Part shown: positions 55,241 through 64,000 of the stretch, in pieces | Numbering within the stretch: the first letter of the stretch is position 1 | Layout of the letters: every line of letters begins with the position of its first letter | NCBI GenBank assembly: GCA_903813345.2 | Contig: CAIIXF020000008.1 | Location: 18,708,822 to 18,772,821, forward strand | Length of the DNA stretch: 64,000 nt | Direction of reading: 5' to 3' | DNA from: Owenia fusiformis | Lineage: Eukaryota; Annelida; Polychaeta; Sabellida; Oweniidae | Made by a program: the position numbers and the translations under genes | Notes under the pieces: model-generated | The model's input: the letters and a program-made list of their open reading frames with translations, nothing else | What the model was told of the DNA's origin: nothing | The model's database searches: none

Positions 55241-55920
55241 GGACAAGTGAGCGATTGCAAAAGCTCACCATGTGAGCAAGGAGGATTGGCTCCCAGGATC
55301 GAAACTCGATATTTTCCAACAATGAAAACGTCGAAATGTCGTTATTTTCTGAAATTAAAACCGACTATAAATTCAAAATAAACAGTTCAAAAGATTCGAA
55401 CCAATATCTCGATCATTTCTTGTGAGTTCTGGAATTTTTCGTTTGGAAATAAGACCAAAATTCACGATTTAAATGTTGAAGTGAACAAAATGGCGGCTGT
55501 TTGAATTCGAATTTTGTATTACGACATACCCATATATGGGACAGAATATCGGTGGTGCACTCTGGGAGCCAATCCTCCTTGCCATGTGAGCTAAAAACAA
55601 CATGGAAGCCATCTTGAAAATGGCGGCTGTTAAATGCTTTTTCACAACTTTTGCTGTCACTCGAAAAGTAATGGAGTGATTTTGTTCATGTGTGAATACT
55701 GAGAAGCGTATTACATTTACACAATGAAAATTTGGGTAATTGATGGCCATTTCCAAGAATGGCAGCCATTTTACAGCTGTTTAATGGGATTTACTATGCC
55801 TTGGGATTGCTGTTATCTGGTTATACTAGGTTACTTTGGTTACATTTCGAATACAAGAAAGCTCCCCTATTTTCAAAATGACCACCATTTTAGAAGAGGG
55901 AAATTCACTTTTTGAGCATT
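55241..55920 (+). mobile_element. Degenerate relative of the 43395-44800 element, split by a MITE
   Basis: After 55590 the sequence matches the other element in order: GCCATCTTGAAAATGGCGGC, TTTTGCTGTCACTCGAAAAGTA, ATGGAGTGATTTTGTTCAT, GTGAATACT, then AATGGGATTTACTATGCCTT matching that element's right end (GATGGGATTCGCTACGCTTT). It has only about one array unit. Its left part is separated by the insertion at 55277-55581. Confidence 0.65.
55277..55581. mobile_element. 305-bp MITE with perfect 20-bp inverted termini and 9-bp target duplication
   Basis: The left terminus CAAGGAGGATTGGCTCCCAG is the exact reverse complement of the right terminus CTGGGAGCCAATCCTCCTTG. CCATGTGAG flanks both sides (55268-55276 and 55582-55590). 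A 9-bp duplication fits Mutator-like elements; an 8-bp reading (hAT) cannot be excluded. It sits inside the degenerate element at 55241-55920. Perfect termini imply recent insertion. Confidence 0.9.
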
Positions 55921-56295
55921 AGAAGCTTTAAAAATAATTTCAGGTGGCCTGCATTGTAAAAACCAAAGTCACTGTAGACAGTAGTTTTACAAGATAATTT
56001 TGTAAAAAAAATCCACAGGAAGTTGTATCAGCATGTTTTTCTGTGGATGCAACACATTTTCAATGTGTGTCCCACTGTTTTAAAAGTGATTCCAATAAAT
56101 AAATAAAAATATCATGTTCTTTTTGGTTTTCGTTTTCTACAGAGTTCTTTGGGCATCTTCACAGACGGTACATTATTTTACCTAGAATCCTAGATATGAT
56201 TTTAATTTGTTTCCCTACCAAAACAAGCAGCATAAAACTTAATGAAAGGTATGAAACAATAATAATACATGTTGTATTAATTAATTAAAAAGAGC

Positions 56296-56301
56296 TTTAT
56301 T
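56296..56301 (-). terminator. Candidate poly(A) signal of NOP10
   Basis: AATAAA on the minus strand about 720 bp after the NOP10 stop. The intervening minus-strand sequence has no other gene, so it could be a long 3' UTR. Use is not demonstrated. Confidence 0.3.
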
Positions 56302-57023
56302 CATTTAACAGAGTGTGAAATTATACAATATGAATATATATATCTGTACATATTATATATGCTATAGCCAATTTAGCTAGTTATACAATGTTCCTCTGAA
56401 CTTTGAATACCTCAGTAGAACAGCAATGTGAGGATAAGAAAATTAAAATGACCCAACAAAAAGGTAGCTTGTTGATTTTCATGATCATAAAATGTCAATG
56501 CATATCTTCATATAAACTTCTGTCTTGTCAGAACCTCTTCTGTTATCTGTACACTCTTTGTCATCATCCTGATCCGAAATGTCCAAGCAGTGATGGGTGA
56601 GCAGGAAACAGTTATAAAAGGGTGTCCTTATTCTTTAACAAGTGCGATACATTGATAAAAAGTCAGTGTGGAATGATTGGTAGACAGCGTAGTATGCAGT
56701 GTTTGGAGATAAAATGTTGCACTATGACAACGATACATCTAATTATAGGTCCATCCAGAGTTATGTATGGGATCCACATTATTGTTCTTCATGCATTGTT
56801 TTAGATGATAATAGATGCACTGTTTGATGTGTCAATGTAGGCATAATGTGCAGTGTACATATGTACAACATTCACAAAATAACCATACTAATAATATGAA
56901 GTTGATGCACTGTTAATGTTTCGATGTAAAACATAATGAACAGAATTCATATAATCCGAAAGATGTCGATGATGACGCTATTGATGAATGATGATGACGA
57001 CAACTCGATAGAAGCCTTCCAAC

Positions 57024-57218
57024 CTAGAAAACGGTACTTTTTTGTTGTGTTGGTAAAAGTCCGAATCGTTTCTTTACTGTAATCCTCTGTCTGGAGTATT
57101 TATCGTCTGGAGAAAACCTGGCAGGATGGGCTGCCATTGTTGGTTTTCCACTTGGGTCAACTTTTTTCATTGTGTAGACTCTGCTACCTTCATCGTTCAA
57201 ATAATACATAAGAAACAT
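57024..57218 (-). CDS. NOP10: H/ACA ribonucleoprotein complex subunit NOP10
   Basis: NOP10 is a core subunit, with dyskerin, NHP2 and GAR1, of the nucleolar H/ACA particles that pseudouridylate rRNA and snRNA and of telomerase RNP. The minus-strand frame has exactly 64 codons, the usual eukaryotic length. It starts [19 protein letters not shown], the N-terminal strand region, and contains the highly conserved block [20 protein letters not shown] at residues 32-51, followed by KKRF and a variable C-terminus ending STVF. The frame is uninterrupted: no intron splits the coding region here. No poly-A tail or target duplication suggests a retrocopy, and there is no disabling change, so it is probably the functional gene. 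Neighbours are repeats only. Confidence 0.95.
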   Translation of the reverse strand: MFLMYYLNDEGSRVYTMKKVDPSGKPTMAAHPARFSPDDKYSRQRITVKKRFGLLPTQQKSTVF

Positions 57219-57511
57219 TGTCTTTTTTGCTTATCGGTGCCTCCTCTACTGTCAACGTGTGTTTTATTAGTTGGATTATTGTTTAATGAGCTTTTATCGA
57301 GAAAATACTGTAAAATTATTGAAATTTCTAAACAGCCATGTGCAGCCTCACTTTAAATGACGTCATAGTTTTATGTGTACTTTTAATGAAACCCTGCCAT
57401 CTATCAATGGCTATGAAGAGTTTTTATGGGCTATGGTAATTTCAGAAGCACTGCCTTTGACTTCTTCAATAACTTTTTTAAATGTAATTTAGACAGTTAT
57501 ATTTGTTAGAA

Positions 57512-59016
57512 CGTAAAGGCTAGAGTACCGACAATTGTCGGTACTCTAGACTCTGATGTGGTGGCACGCTAGAGGACCGACAAATAAATTGTCGGTACGG
57601 GAGATATGCTGTGTTTACACGCTAGAGGACCGACAAATATTGATTTTCGAATTTTCTGGCGCATGCGCAATGCGCGGGGGGATATTTCAGATATCATACG
57701 GATATTTTGGGAACAAGTGCAAAACCCGGGGAGGGCATTAGCCCCGGTTACCCGGGGATTACCAAATCCAGTCAAAAAATGGTAGCCCGGGAACAGGGAA
57801 TGGTAGTAAACGTTGAAAACCCAATAAAAAGGAAGGGGCGTTTGCTACCCATTAGATAGAAGAAAATAGCTAGAATGTTTTTTAGAGCTTATCGTATGGT
57901 ATGAGGTTCCATATCCATCCGCCAAAAGGTATATACTAGTAGTCCATTTAAAAACCTGTGGTATCGTTCTAAATAACCCATAGTTGGCTTCTAGGGTACC
58001 TAGTATGCCACTATTTGGTATCAAAATAAAGAGGAGTTCAACTTTCATTTGAATTACGAAAATAGCGATGTAGGTCAAAATAGTTCCGAACGTGAGGATG
58101 TTTACGACGCGTTTGCCTGTCATATTAGAATTGAGGAAGTGGTAGCAAACGCGAGTTACAATAAACGGACGCTGATATCTCAAAAAGTAACCTGACTCCC
58201 TATAATTTGATGTAGGTCAATCGAACCCCTATATGGACAGGTGCATTTTGATGTATAACACTATGGGGGGTAAGCGTTTCATAGTTGGTCACGAACGCCA
58301 TATGTGCAAAGTATTGTTATGAATTTTCGAATTTGGTGTTGGATTACGGTACTCATACCTTATAGCACAATTTTTGATGGAAGTTGCATTTGGCTCCCTT
58401 AGTTAATGGCTACGATTCCATCTCGCATGAGAGAGCTACCAAACGCAAAGTAAACAGTGATATATTCCAAATGAGATATTTCTCCTGTGCCATGGCGTAG
58501 TAAGGGTAGAGGTCGACGGGGGCGAAAGCATCCCCTTCTAATTGTATATATCGACCCATTAGATAGAACAAGAAAAGAGCTTTAAAATGTTTTTTAATTG
58601 AAGCTTGTAGGACAATTTTGATGGAAGTTGAATCAATTTTTGTCGAAATAAATTATGGCTCACTACAAGTTAATGCCTGTACGATTCCATACTGCAAAAG
58701 AAGCACTATCCCCCCCTCAAAAGAAAAAAGTAGGTCTTGCCGGGATTCGAACTCGGGACCGAGTGTGTTTGAATCGTGCTCGCTAACCACTAGACTACCA
58801 GTGATAAGTTATTTATGAAATTAAAAGTAGTGAATTTATTTATGAAATTGTCGGCTCTCTAGCAAAAACACGTAGCAGCCACTTGCGTACCGACAATTGT
58901 CGGTTCTCTATCTGACACTACTAGGTGACGATAGAGTGCCGACAATTGTCGGTACCCCAGCAAATACCCCTGGACAGTCTCCAGTACCGACAATTGTCGG
59001 TCCTGGAGCCACTCCG
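57512..59016. mobile_element. 1,505-bp element with CCGACAATTGTCGG palindromes at both ends and 9-bp target duplication
   Basis: TTGTTAGAA flanks both sides (57503-57511 and 59017-59025). The left terminus contains a perfect 30-bp palindrome (57520-57549) centred on CCGACAATTGTCGG. Related copies follow near 57577 and 57630 and, at the right end, near 58890, 58939 and 58987. The outermost palindromes sit at equal distance from the two edges, so termini are inverted over about 34 bp. A 9-bp duplication suggests a Mutator-like element. Inside is a core (about 57990-58370) shared with the composite element at 61856-63738. A 112-codon antisense frame (57845-58183) has no recognised domain. Confidence 0.8.
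58735..58803 (-). repeat. tRNA-like sequence (pseudo-tRNA or SINE head)
   Basis: The minus strand reads CTGGTAGTCTAGTGGTTAGC, a tRNA A box, then GAGTTCGAATCCCGG, a B box and T loop. The 5' TCACTGG and 3' CAAGACC ends do not pair as an acceptor stem and the anticodon arm is poor. It is therefore not a functional tRNA but a tRNA-derived remnant inside the 57512-59016 element. Confidence 0.6.
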
Positions 59017-59100
59017 TTGTTAGAAAACTTTCTTCAACTTCTTGATGATTCTAAATTTCTAATCAATTAAGACTATACATTATAGAGCTCTTGATTGAAT

Positions 59101-59400
59101 CATGGGCTTTAATTAGATAATTCTAGTTGAAAACCCATGATTGAATGTTTGCCAAAAAAACATGACTACCAAACACCAAACCATGGGATTTCAATTAGTT
59201 GAAAGCCCATGACCAAACTATTAAAGAAATGTATATGGATTGGTTACCTGAAATAGTTGATCGAAATATTATAAAACAAAAAGGAAAATCATACTTTTTG
59301 CCGAAAGTAAAAAACAGAAATAAACAATTTTATTATCATTTTGATAATTTATATTAGATGTCTCTTACCATGGGCTTTCAATTCTAGTTGAAAGCCCATG
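59101..59400. repeat. Cluster of CATGGGCTTT...AAAGCCCATG palindromes
   Basis: Three short palindromes occur at 59101-59139, 59182-59211 and 59369-59400, each pairing CATGGG(C/A)(T)TT with AAA(G/A)CCCATG around an AATTCTAGTTG-like loop. A fourth is at 15364-15389 in an Ena intron. They look like termini of a dispersed family. Confidence 0.7.
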
Positions 59401-59628
59401 CTCTTACAAAGTATTGTAAACATAATTCTAACATGACTGTATTCACGCCTTCTGTAAACTGTAAACAAAGTCAATGCTTCAGCTGGGTTATATTCGAGAT
59501 CAATAACCCAGTTAATACGAGTAATGTGTGACGTCATAACGATGGGTCCTAGTAATGGTGGACCATGATGAATATTCGAAACAATTTGGTGAGTTTTCAT
59601 ATTCGAATCGTAATATAGACCTCAGATC

Positions 59629-59704
59629 AGGGGTAATATCGTCGAATACACCCCTTGGGGCTAGGCACAGCCCTGCGGGTTGTATTCGACGATATAACCC
59701 CTGC
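59629..59704. repeat. Imperfect hairpin GGGGTAATATCGTCGAATAC
   Basis: GGGGTAATATCGTCGAATACA at the left pairs with TGTATTCGACGATATAACCCC at the right around a loop containing GGGGCTAGGCACAGCCCTGC. The stem is about 21 bp. The outward context (GGGTTATATTCGAG near 59485) contains a related fragment. Confidence 0.7.
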
Positions 59705-59876
59705 TTTTCGGTCTATATTTCTTAAATATAAAGCTCATGGTTAAAAAGTTAAACAGCCTATGTTAAAATGCATAGATTAAGTCAGTCGGTCAGTTTTGTC
59801 TTGTGGCTTCAACTTCTCATACACAGAATTCAAGATGTAAGATATGTTCCACATAACAAAGGGTTAATCTTGTGAG

Positions 59877-60074
59877 TTAAAGATGTTGTCCTGTGCAAAA
59901 ATACATGTTTTGACTGGGCTGACACTTCGATGGGTTCAAATGTACATCCATTCCATGTGATGATATGATCTCAGAATATTGTAGCTCCAAATCGTGGATC
60001 ATTTGGTAAAATACTTCGAGTGTCTTCTCCTCGACCACACAGTAAACAAAACATCTGGTACTCCTGGAAAACAT
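59877..60074 (-). other. Possible terminal exon on the minus strand (weak)
   Basis: A good acceptor (TATGTTTTCCAG on the minus strand) at about 60068 precedes two competing open frames. One has about 62 codons ([18 protein letters not shown]... ending TGQHL). The other is shorter, [18 protein letters not shown] ending GATIF. Both look somewhat protein-like and neither has a recognised domain. No partner exon was identified upstream on that strand. Confidence 0.2.
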
Positions 60075-60337
60075 ACGAAAATGGCCAAATATTGAATATG
60101 TGAGTCATAAAGAAAATACCTTAAAGGGGACCACCACCATGGTCACATGATCAGTCGTGTGGAGGTAAGCTCCCAGTTGAAATAAAAGTACTGTCCTCCT
60201 TTGGTTTATGTGAAAAGTAGCTAATACCCTCATGTATTGGTCAGTTTGTGTGTCACACGACTAATCAACACCATATGCTTCATTCAACATATTTTATGCT
60301 ATTAAGCTGCATATAAAAACACTACTGGATGAACTAA

Positions 60338-60736
60338 GGTTAGGGTAATTAAATTAGTTGTTTCTCATTCTTGCCTGCGTGTGGCCCAATCTCCCCTCCA
60401 CCTTTTTTCTGCCATTTCTGAGAAAAAACACCGTACCTCGCGCGCATCCATGGCGTGTGAAACACTTTCAGGATAATTGACAATATCGTGGTACTGATAT
60501 ATGATCAAATATACCAGTAAAGTAGGCTCAATTCAACATATAAATTCAACATAAACTCAGTTTATTTCCTTCAAAATAAGTTATTTGTTTTTACAGTTAT
60601 TTTAAAGAAAAAAATCACCCCGTCCCTCATCAGCATTTTAGATAGACAAAAAAGGTAATATAAAAACCGTCATTCCCGTATCAATTTTGAAAATTAGAAG
60701 AAAGAGAAACAACTAATTTAATTACCCTGGCCTAAC
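60338..60736. mobile_element. Roughly 400-bp MITE
   Basis: GGTAATTAAATTAGTTGTTT at the left edge recurs inverted as AAACAACTAATTTAATTACC at the right edge, with GTTAGG outside on the left and CCTAAC on the right. The inner flank TTCTGAGAAAAAACACCGT mirrors weakly. No coding content or clear target duplication. Confidence 0.65.
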
Positions 60737-61072
60737 ATAAAATACAAAGCCACTAGCTAGCTCATACAGTATACTTACCCCTTGCAAATTGTAATTTATT
60801 GAATTCACAGTAAACCCATCAATTTAAAAAAAACAAAGAATATTGTTCTCATGGATCTATTATTCATGTTAAACTCACTATGAAATTATAAATATGAAAT
60901 AATATGTTAGCTTGAAGTCATATATAAGATGAAAATATATGTTCATGCATTTGCATTTTTCCAAAGGGAATATTCCCATGTAAGTAAATACAGGTGCAAT
61001 ATATAATTTATATGTATATCTATGTCATCTGTCTATACATGCGCATATACAGTAGTGATACATTTGAACAAG

Positions 61073-61148
61073 ATGGTTCTGGAAAGAAATGAGCGTGGCA
61101 GATTTGCTAAAAAGCCACATACACCACAAAAGCAAGACCAATTTGAAA
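61073..61148 (+). CDS. Possible 5' coding exon, unrecognised
   Basis: The ATG at 61073 opens 25 codons, MVLERNERGRFAKK followed by PHTPQKQDQFE, ending at a consensus donor GAAA|GTAAGT (phase 1). Basic RGRFAKK starts are common at the N-termini of chromatin and transposon-derived proteins, but nothing here identifies a family. No following exon was found before the window ends. It may be a first exon of a gene continuing past 64000, or chance. Confidence 0.2.
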
Positions 61149-61855
61149 GTAAGTTCATTATTCTCAAGGGTACACTTCAAGTGAAAGCTACATTGCTACA
61201 GGGTGGCCTATCATTCTGAGACAAATGTATTATCAAACGATTGTGATTTTCGAAGCTAAAATATGATATCTTGAGCAGATGGAAATACATTCCCATGAGA
61301 TATGTATATATAGTCAAAAGTGATAACTATTATTGAGTGTAATGAAACGTATCCTTCGCTAACTGCTTTTGTTTGAGATAATTATCATGAAATATTTTTT
61401 AATTAATTTTTATGTGTGTCATTGATCCTAATCCACCCTGTAGTCTGGTGTTTGTAGAGCATTGCACCTCGTATAACTTATTCTCACAAATATCAAACCT
61501 CATTTACTAATTAATTTTTTGTGTGAATATGAAGAGTCCAAGCATTGCTTTTTTATGTTTACTGTATAGCTATATTTAGCCTTGATATCCATGATTTTTT
61601 AAAACAAAATCTCACCGTTAGATTTCGAGCTATTCATGTTTACTCATTTTTCTAATTGGAAAACAATGCAAATCTCATTTTTTCAAAGGAAAAAAATTGA
61701 AATTCTAAGACGGTGAAAAATCATTAAAAAATACACAGATTCAGAATCCGGCAAGCATTTTCCCTTATTCCTCTCCGTTAAGAAGTTTTGTAAGGTGTTG
61801 GATCCCTTTAAATACCCAATTGAAATTACTTTGGCACAACATTCACAGTGGGTGT

Positions 61856-63738
61856 TACAGTACTGTCAACCCCCAAAGATTTTCTCGCGGGACAGATTTT
61901 TTAGACCCAGTGCCCAAAATTCGCGGGATTTTGCGGGACATCTACTAAATTCGCGGGACATTTAAGGGATTTGCGTGATTGCGCTTATAGGCCAATTTTT
62001 TTTTATCAAATTCGCGTGATTTCGCGGGACCATTCGAGGGACAAACACCCTAATTGCGGGACAGTTAACAGGTTTACCAGCAAAAACTTCATAGAGGGAC
62101 AGATTTTCTAGAAAAAGTGCCCTAAATTTGCGGGATTTCGCGGGACATCCACCTAAATTTGCAGGATGTCCCGGGACATTCAAGGGATTTGCGTGATTTG
62201 GACTAATGTAAAAGCGTGTAAAAGTACTTGAATCAAACTTTCAGATACTGATTAATCAAATATAATGCACCGTTACATTGTAACTTAAATAAACGTCAAC
62301 ATAATTTCACAAAATACGCATAGAAATATTATTAAACTTTATTGTAATTTATCAAAAACAAAAAACATGCTTGAGGTGTGAGTATCGTAATCTAACACGA
62401 AATTCAAAAATTTGGAACAATACTTTGCACTTCTCTGCTTCTGGCGTCGTGACCAACTACTACCATACTGTAGGCATGATATAGGGGTTCGATTAATCTA
62501 CATCAAATTATAGGGAATGAGGTTACTTTTCTAGATAGGGTTTGTAGAAAAAACCGGGTACCGGGTAGTAAATCCTCCATGCTGGGTTCAAACTTTTTTT
62601 TTTTTTTATTCCTTCATTCTTATTTATGTACATGTAAATGTAAATATAAATATGTACATGTAAGTGTAATGCAATTAATAATATAAATAAAATTTACGTA
62701 GACAAACTTGGTACCCGGTCGAAAAACCGGGTACCCAAAAAACGAAATATACGAATATACAACATAATTAGATCATTCGAAAACGTGTAAGATTTGTTTT
62801 GAATTTACAAAAATGTAACTTCCTTAAAAATTGAGCTAGAAGCTTCAAATAAAAAGCATTTTAAGCCTCTTTTCTTCCTCTATCATCATGGTCATATTTT
62901 CCGATTTGGTAATGAAGGGGGATGGGGTGCGATCGCACCATCACACCCTCTCCTGGCTACGCCAATGACATTGTAAGACGATGCGAATAACAAGACAAAT
63001 CAATTTTACTCTATTTTCAATGAGTTCGTATGTTGGTACGTGAACATAACCAATGAAAATATGGTCATGACGATAGAGGAAGAAAAGAGCCTTAAAATAT
63101 GCTTTTTATTTGAAGCTTCTAGCTCAATTTTGAAGGATGTTACATACATTTTTGTAAATTCAAAACAAATCTTACACGTTTTCTGATAATCTAATTATGT
63201 TATACTCGTATATTCGTATTTTTTATTTTTTGGGTACCCGTTTTTTGACCGGGTACCGGGTACCAAGTTTGAACCCAGCATGGAGGATTTACTACCCGGT
63301 ACCCGGTTTTTTCTACAAACCCTTTCTAGATATCAGCGTCCATTTATTGTAACTCGCGTTTGCTAACATTTGCTCAGTTCTGAGATGAAGGCCACACGGA
63401 TAGTAAAAAGGCCAACGTTGGAACTATTTGTGACCTACATCCCTATTGTCGTAATTAAAATGAAAGTTGAACCCTTCCTCTTTATTTTGATACCAAACAA
63501 CAGCATGCTAGGTACTTAAAATTAGGTAAACTTTACTCTTCAAAAGTGCAAAAACTTAGCTTCTTATATAAGATAAGATAATCACCATATAGGGGATTGC
63601 AACAATTTGGAAATTCGCGGAGGTCGAAAGCCACATTTGCGGGACTTCGCGGGACATTGCGGGACACGCGAATTAGCCTAATTTTGATCGAATTTGCGGG
63701 ATAATCCCGCCATTCGCGGGACACTTGACAGCTCTGTA
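61856..63738. mobile_element. 1.9-kb composite element with GCGGGACA subterminal repeats
   Basis: Left edge TACAGTACTGTCAA and right edge TTGACAGCTCTGTA are inverted. Just inside each edge are many TTCGCGGGACATT-type repeats (61880-62190 and 63610-63725). Between them lies a core homologous, in inverted orientation, to 57990-58370 of the element at 57512-59016 (shared TGGTATCAAAATAAAGAGGA, GTTACAATAAA and TCGAACCCCTATAT). A younger foldback element (62538-63322) is inserted within that core. Confidence 0.65.
62538..63322. mobile_element. 785-bp foldback element with GGGTACC-rich arms and 10-bp target duplication
   Basis: The first 57 bases (GGGTTTGTAGAAAAAACCGG...) are repeated inverted and essentially perfectly at the right end. 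Inverted similarity continues through CGGGTACCC, ACACGTTTTC, AGCTTCTAGCTCAATTTT, AAGCATATTTTAAGGCTC and CTATCGTCATGACCATATTT blocks. TTTCTAGATA flanks both sides (62528-62537 and 63323-63332). The left arm has an extra AT-rich stretch (about 62594-62705) missing from the right. Duplication length and long inverted repeats suggest a Mutator-like foldback. Confidence 0.9.
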
Positions 63739-64000
63739 CAAGTGAATAAAATATGCTTAATCCAAATAATACTGGGTTCTGTGAAATACTATATAATCAG
63801 ATTCAGATGTGTTTAAAAGCTCAGATCTAGTTTATAAAGTATATTTATCAAAATGTTCACCTTGAAGTTATTGAGATTCTTTGAAAATATATGCTAAAGT
63901 GAAATCTAGGTGAAATTTGGCGCTCAACGGTTCCAAAAATACCCTGACTCTCAGCAGGCAGTAATAATACTATGCTCTGAGGTAGTGAAATATCCCTGAA
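63739..64000. other. Non-coding window end
   Basis: AT-rich sequence with no exon, repeat or element termini that I can see. Confidence 0.5.

Noticed and set aside
57845-58183. 112-codon minus-strand ORF as a real gene
   Set aside because: It lies within a bounded mobile element, has no recognised domain and no splice context. The homologous core in the 61856-63738 element was not shown to keep the frame.
58735-58803. Functional tRNA gene
   Set aside because: A and B boxes are present, but the acceptor stem does not pair and the anticodon arm is not formed.

Overview
The window is nuclear DNA from an animal, very probably a marine invertebrate. It is AT-rich, has spliced genes with long introns, and is crowded with short non-autonomous transposons and foldback repeats. 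No transposase or reverse-transcriptase ORF was recognised, and the species cannot be named from the sequence alone.

Three genes are recognised from their own protein sequence. (1) An Ena/VASP actin regulator runs on the + strand from 11234 to 26905 in nine coding exons joined in consistent phase (592 codons). It has an EVH1 domain, a Gln-rich linker, a proline-rich core, G- and F-actin binding motifs and a C-terminal tetramerisation coiled coil. (2) A lamin B receptor (LBR) runs on the + strand from 39584 to 49115 in eleven coding exons (597 codons). It has a Tudor domain, an RS-rich arm and a sterol C14-reductase-type membrane domain. (3) NOP10, the small H/ACA snoRNP protein, lies on the - strand at 57024-57218 as one uninterrupted 64-codon frame. 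A fourth, unrecognised gene-like unit lies antisense inside Ena intron 7 (22887-24771). Its four exons end in a perfect CaaX prenylation motif, but the reading frame is broken between exons, so it may be decaying or misassembled.

Layout: 1-11233 is non-coding upstream DNA with C tracts and one MITE. 11234-26905 is Ena, with several MITEs and the antisense unit in its introns. 26906-39547 is intergenic or LBR leader, holding a 5x50-bp tandem array, a roughly 0.9-kb foldback, a hAT-type MITE and one piggyBac-type MITE. 39548-49115 is LBR; its 4.6-kb intron 3 holds a second piggyBac-type MITE and a 147-bp tandem array rich in GGCCGCCATTTT. 49116-56280 is repeats: a mariner-like foldback, a tRNA-derived SINE and a nested MITE. 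56280-57220 is NOP10. 57512-63738 is a cluster of composite palindromic elements.

Ena followed by LBR in tandem on the same strand is also the order I know from human 1q42 (ENAH, then LBR), so this looks like ancient conserved linkage. The genes do not form an obvious pathway: Ena acts in cytoplasmic actin assembly, LBR at the inner nuclear membrane and in sterol reduction, and NOP10 in nucleolar RNA pseudouridylation. The richest unexplained material is the repeat layer. Several elements can be bounded exactly by terminal inverted repeats and target-site duplications (TTAA, an 8-bp, several 9-bp and a 10-bp one), including two clear cases of one element inserted in another.
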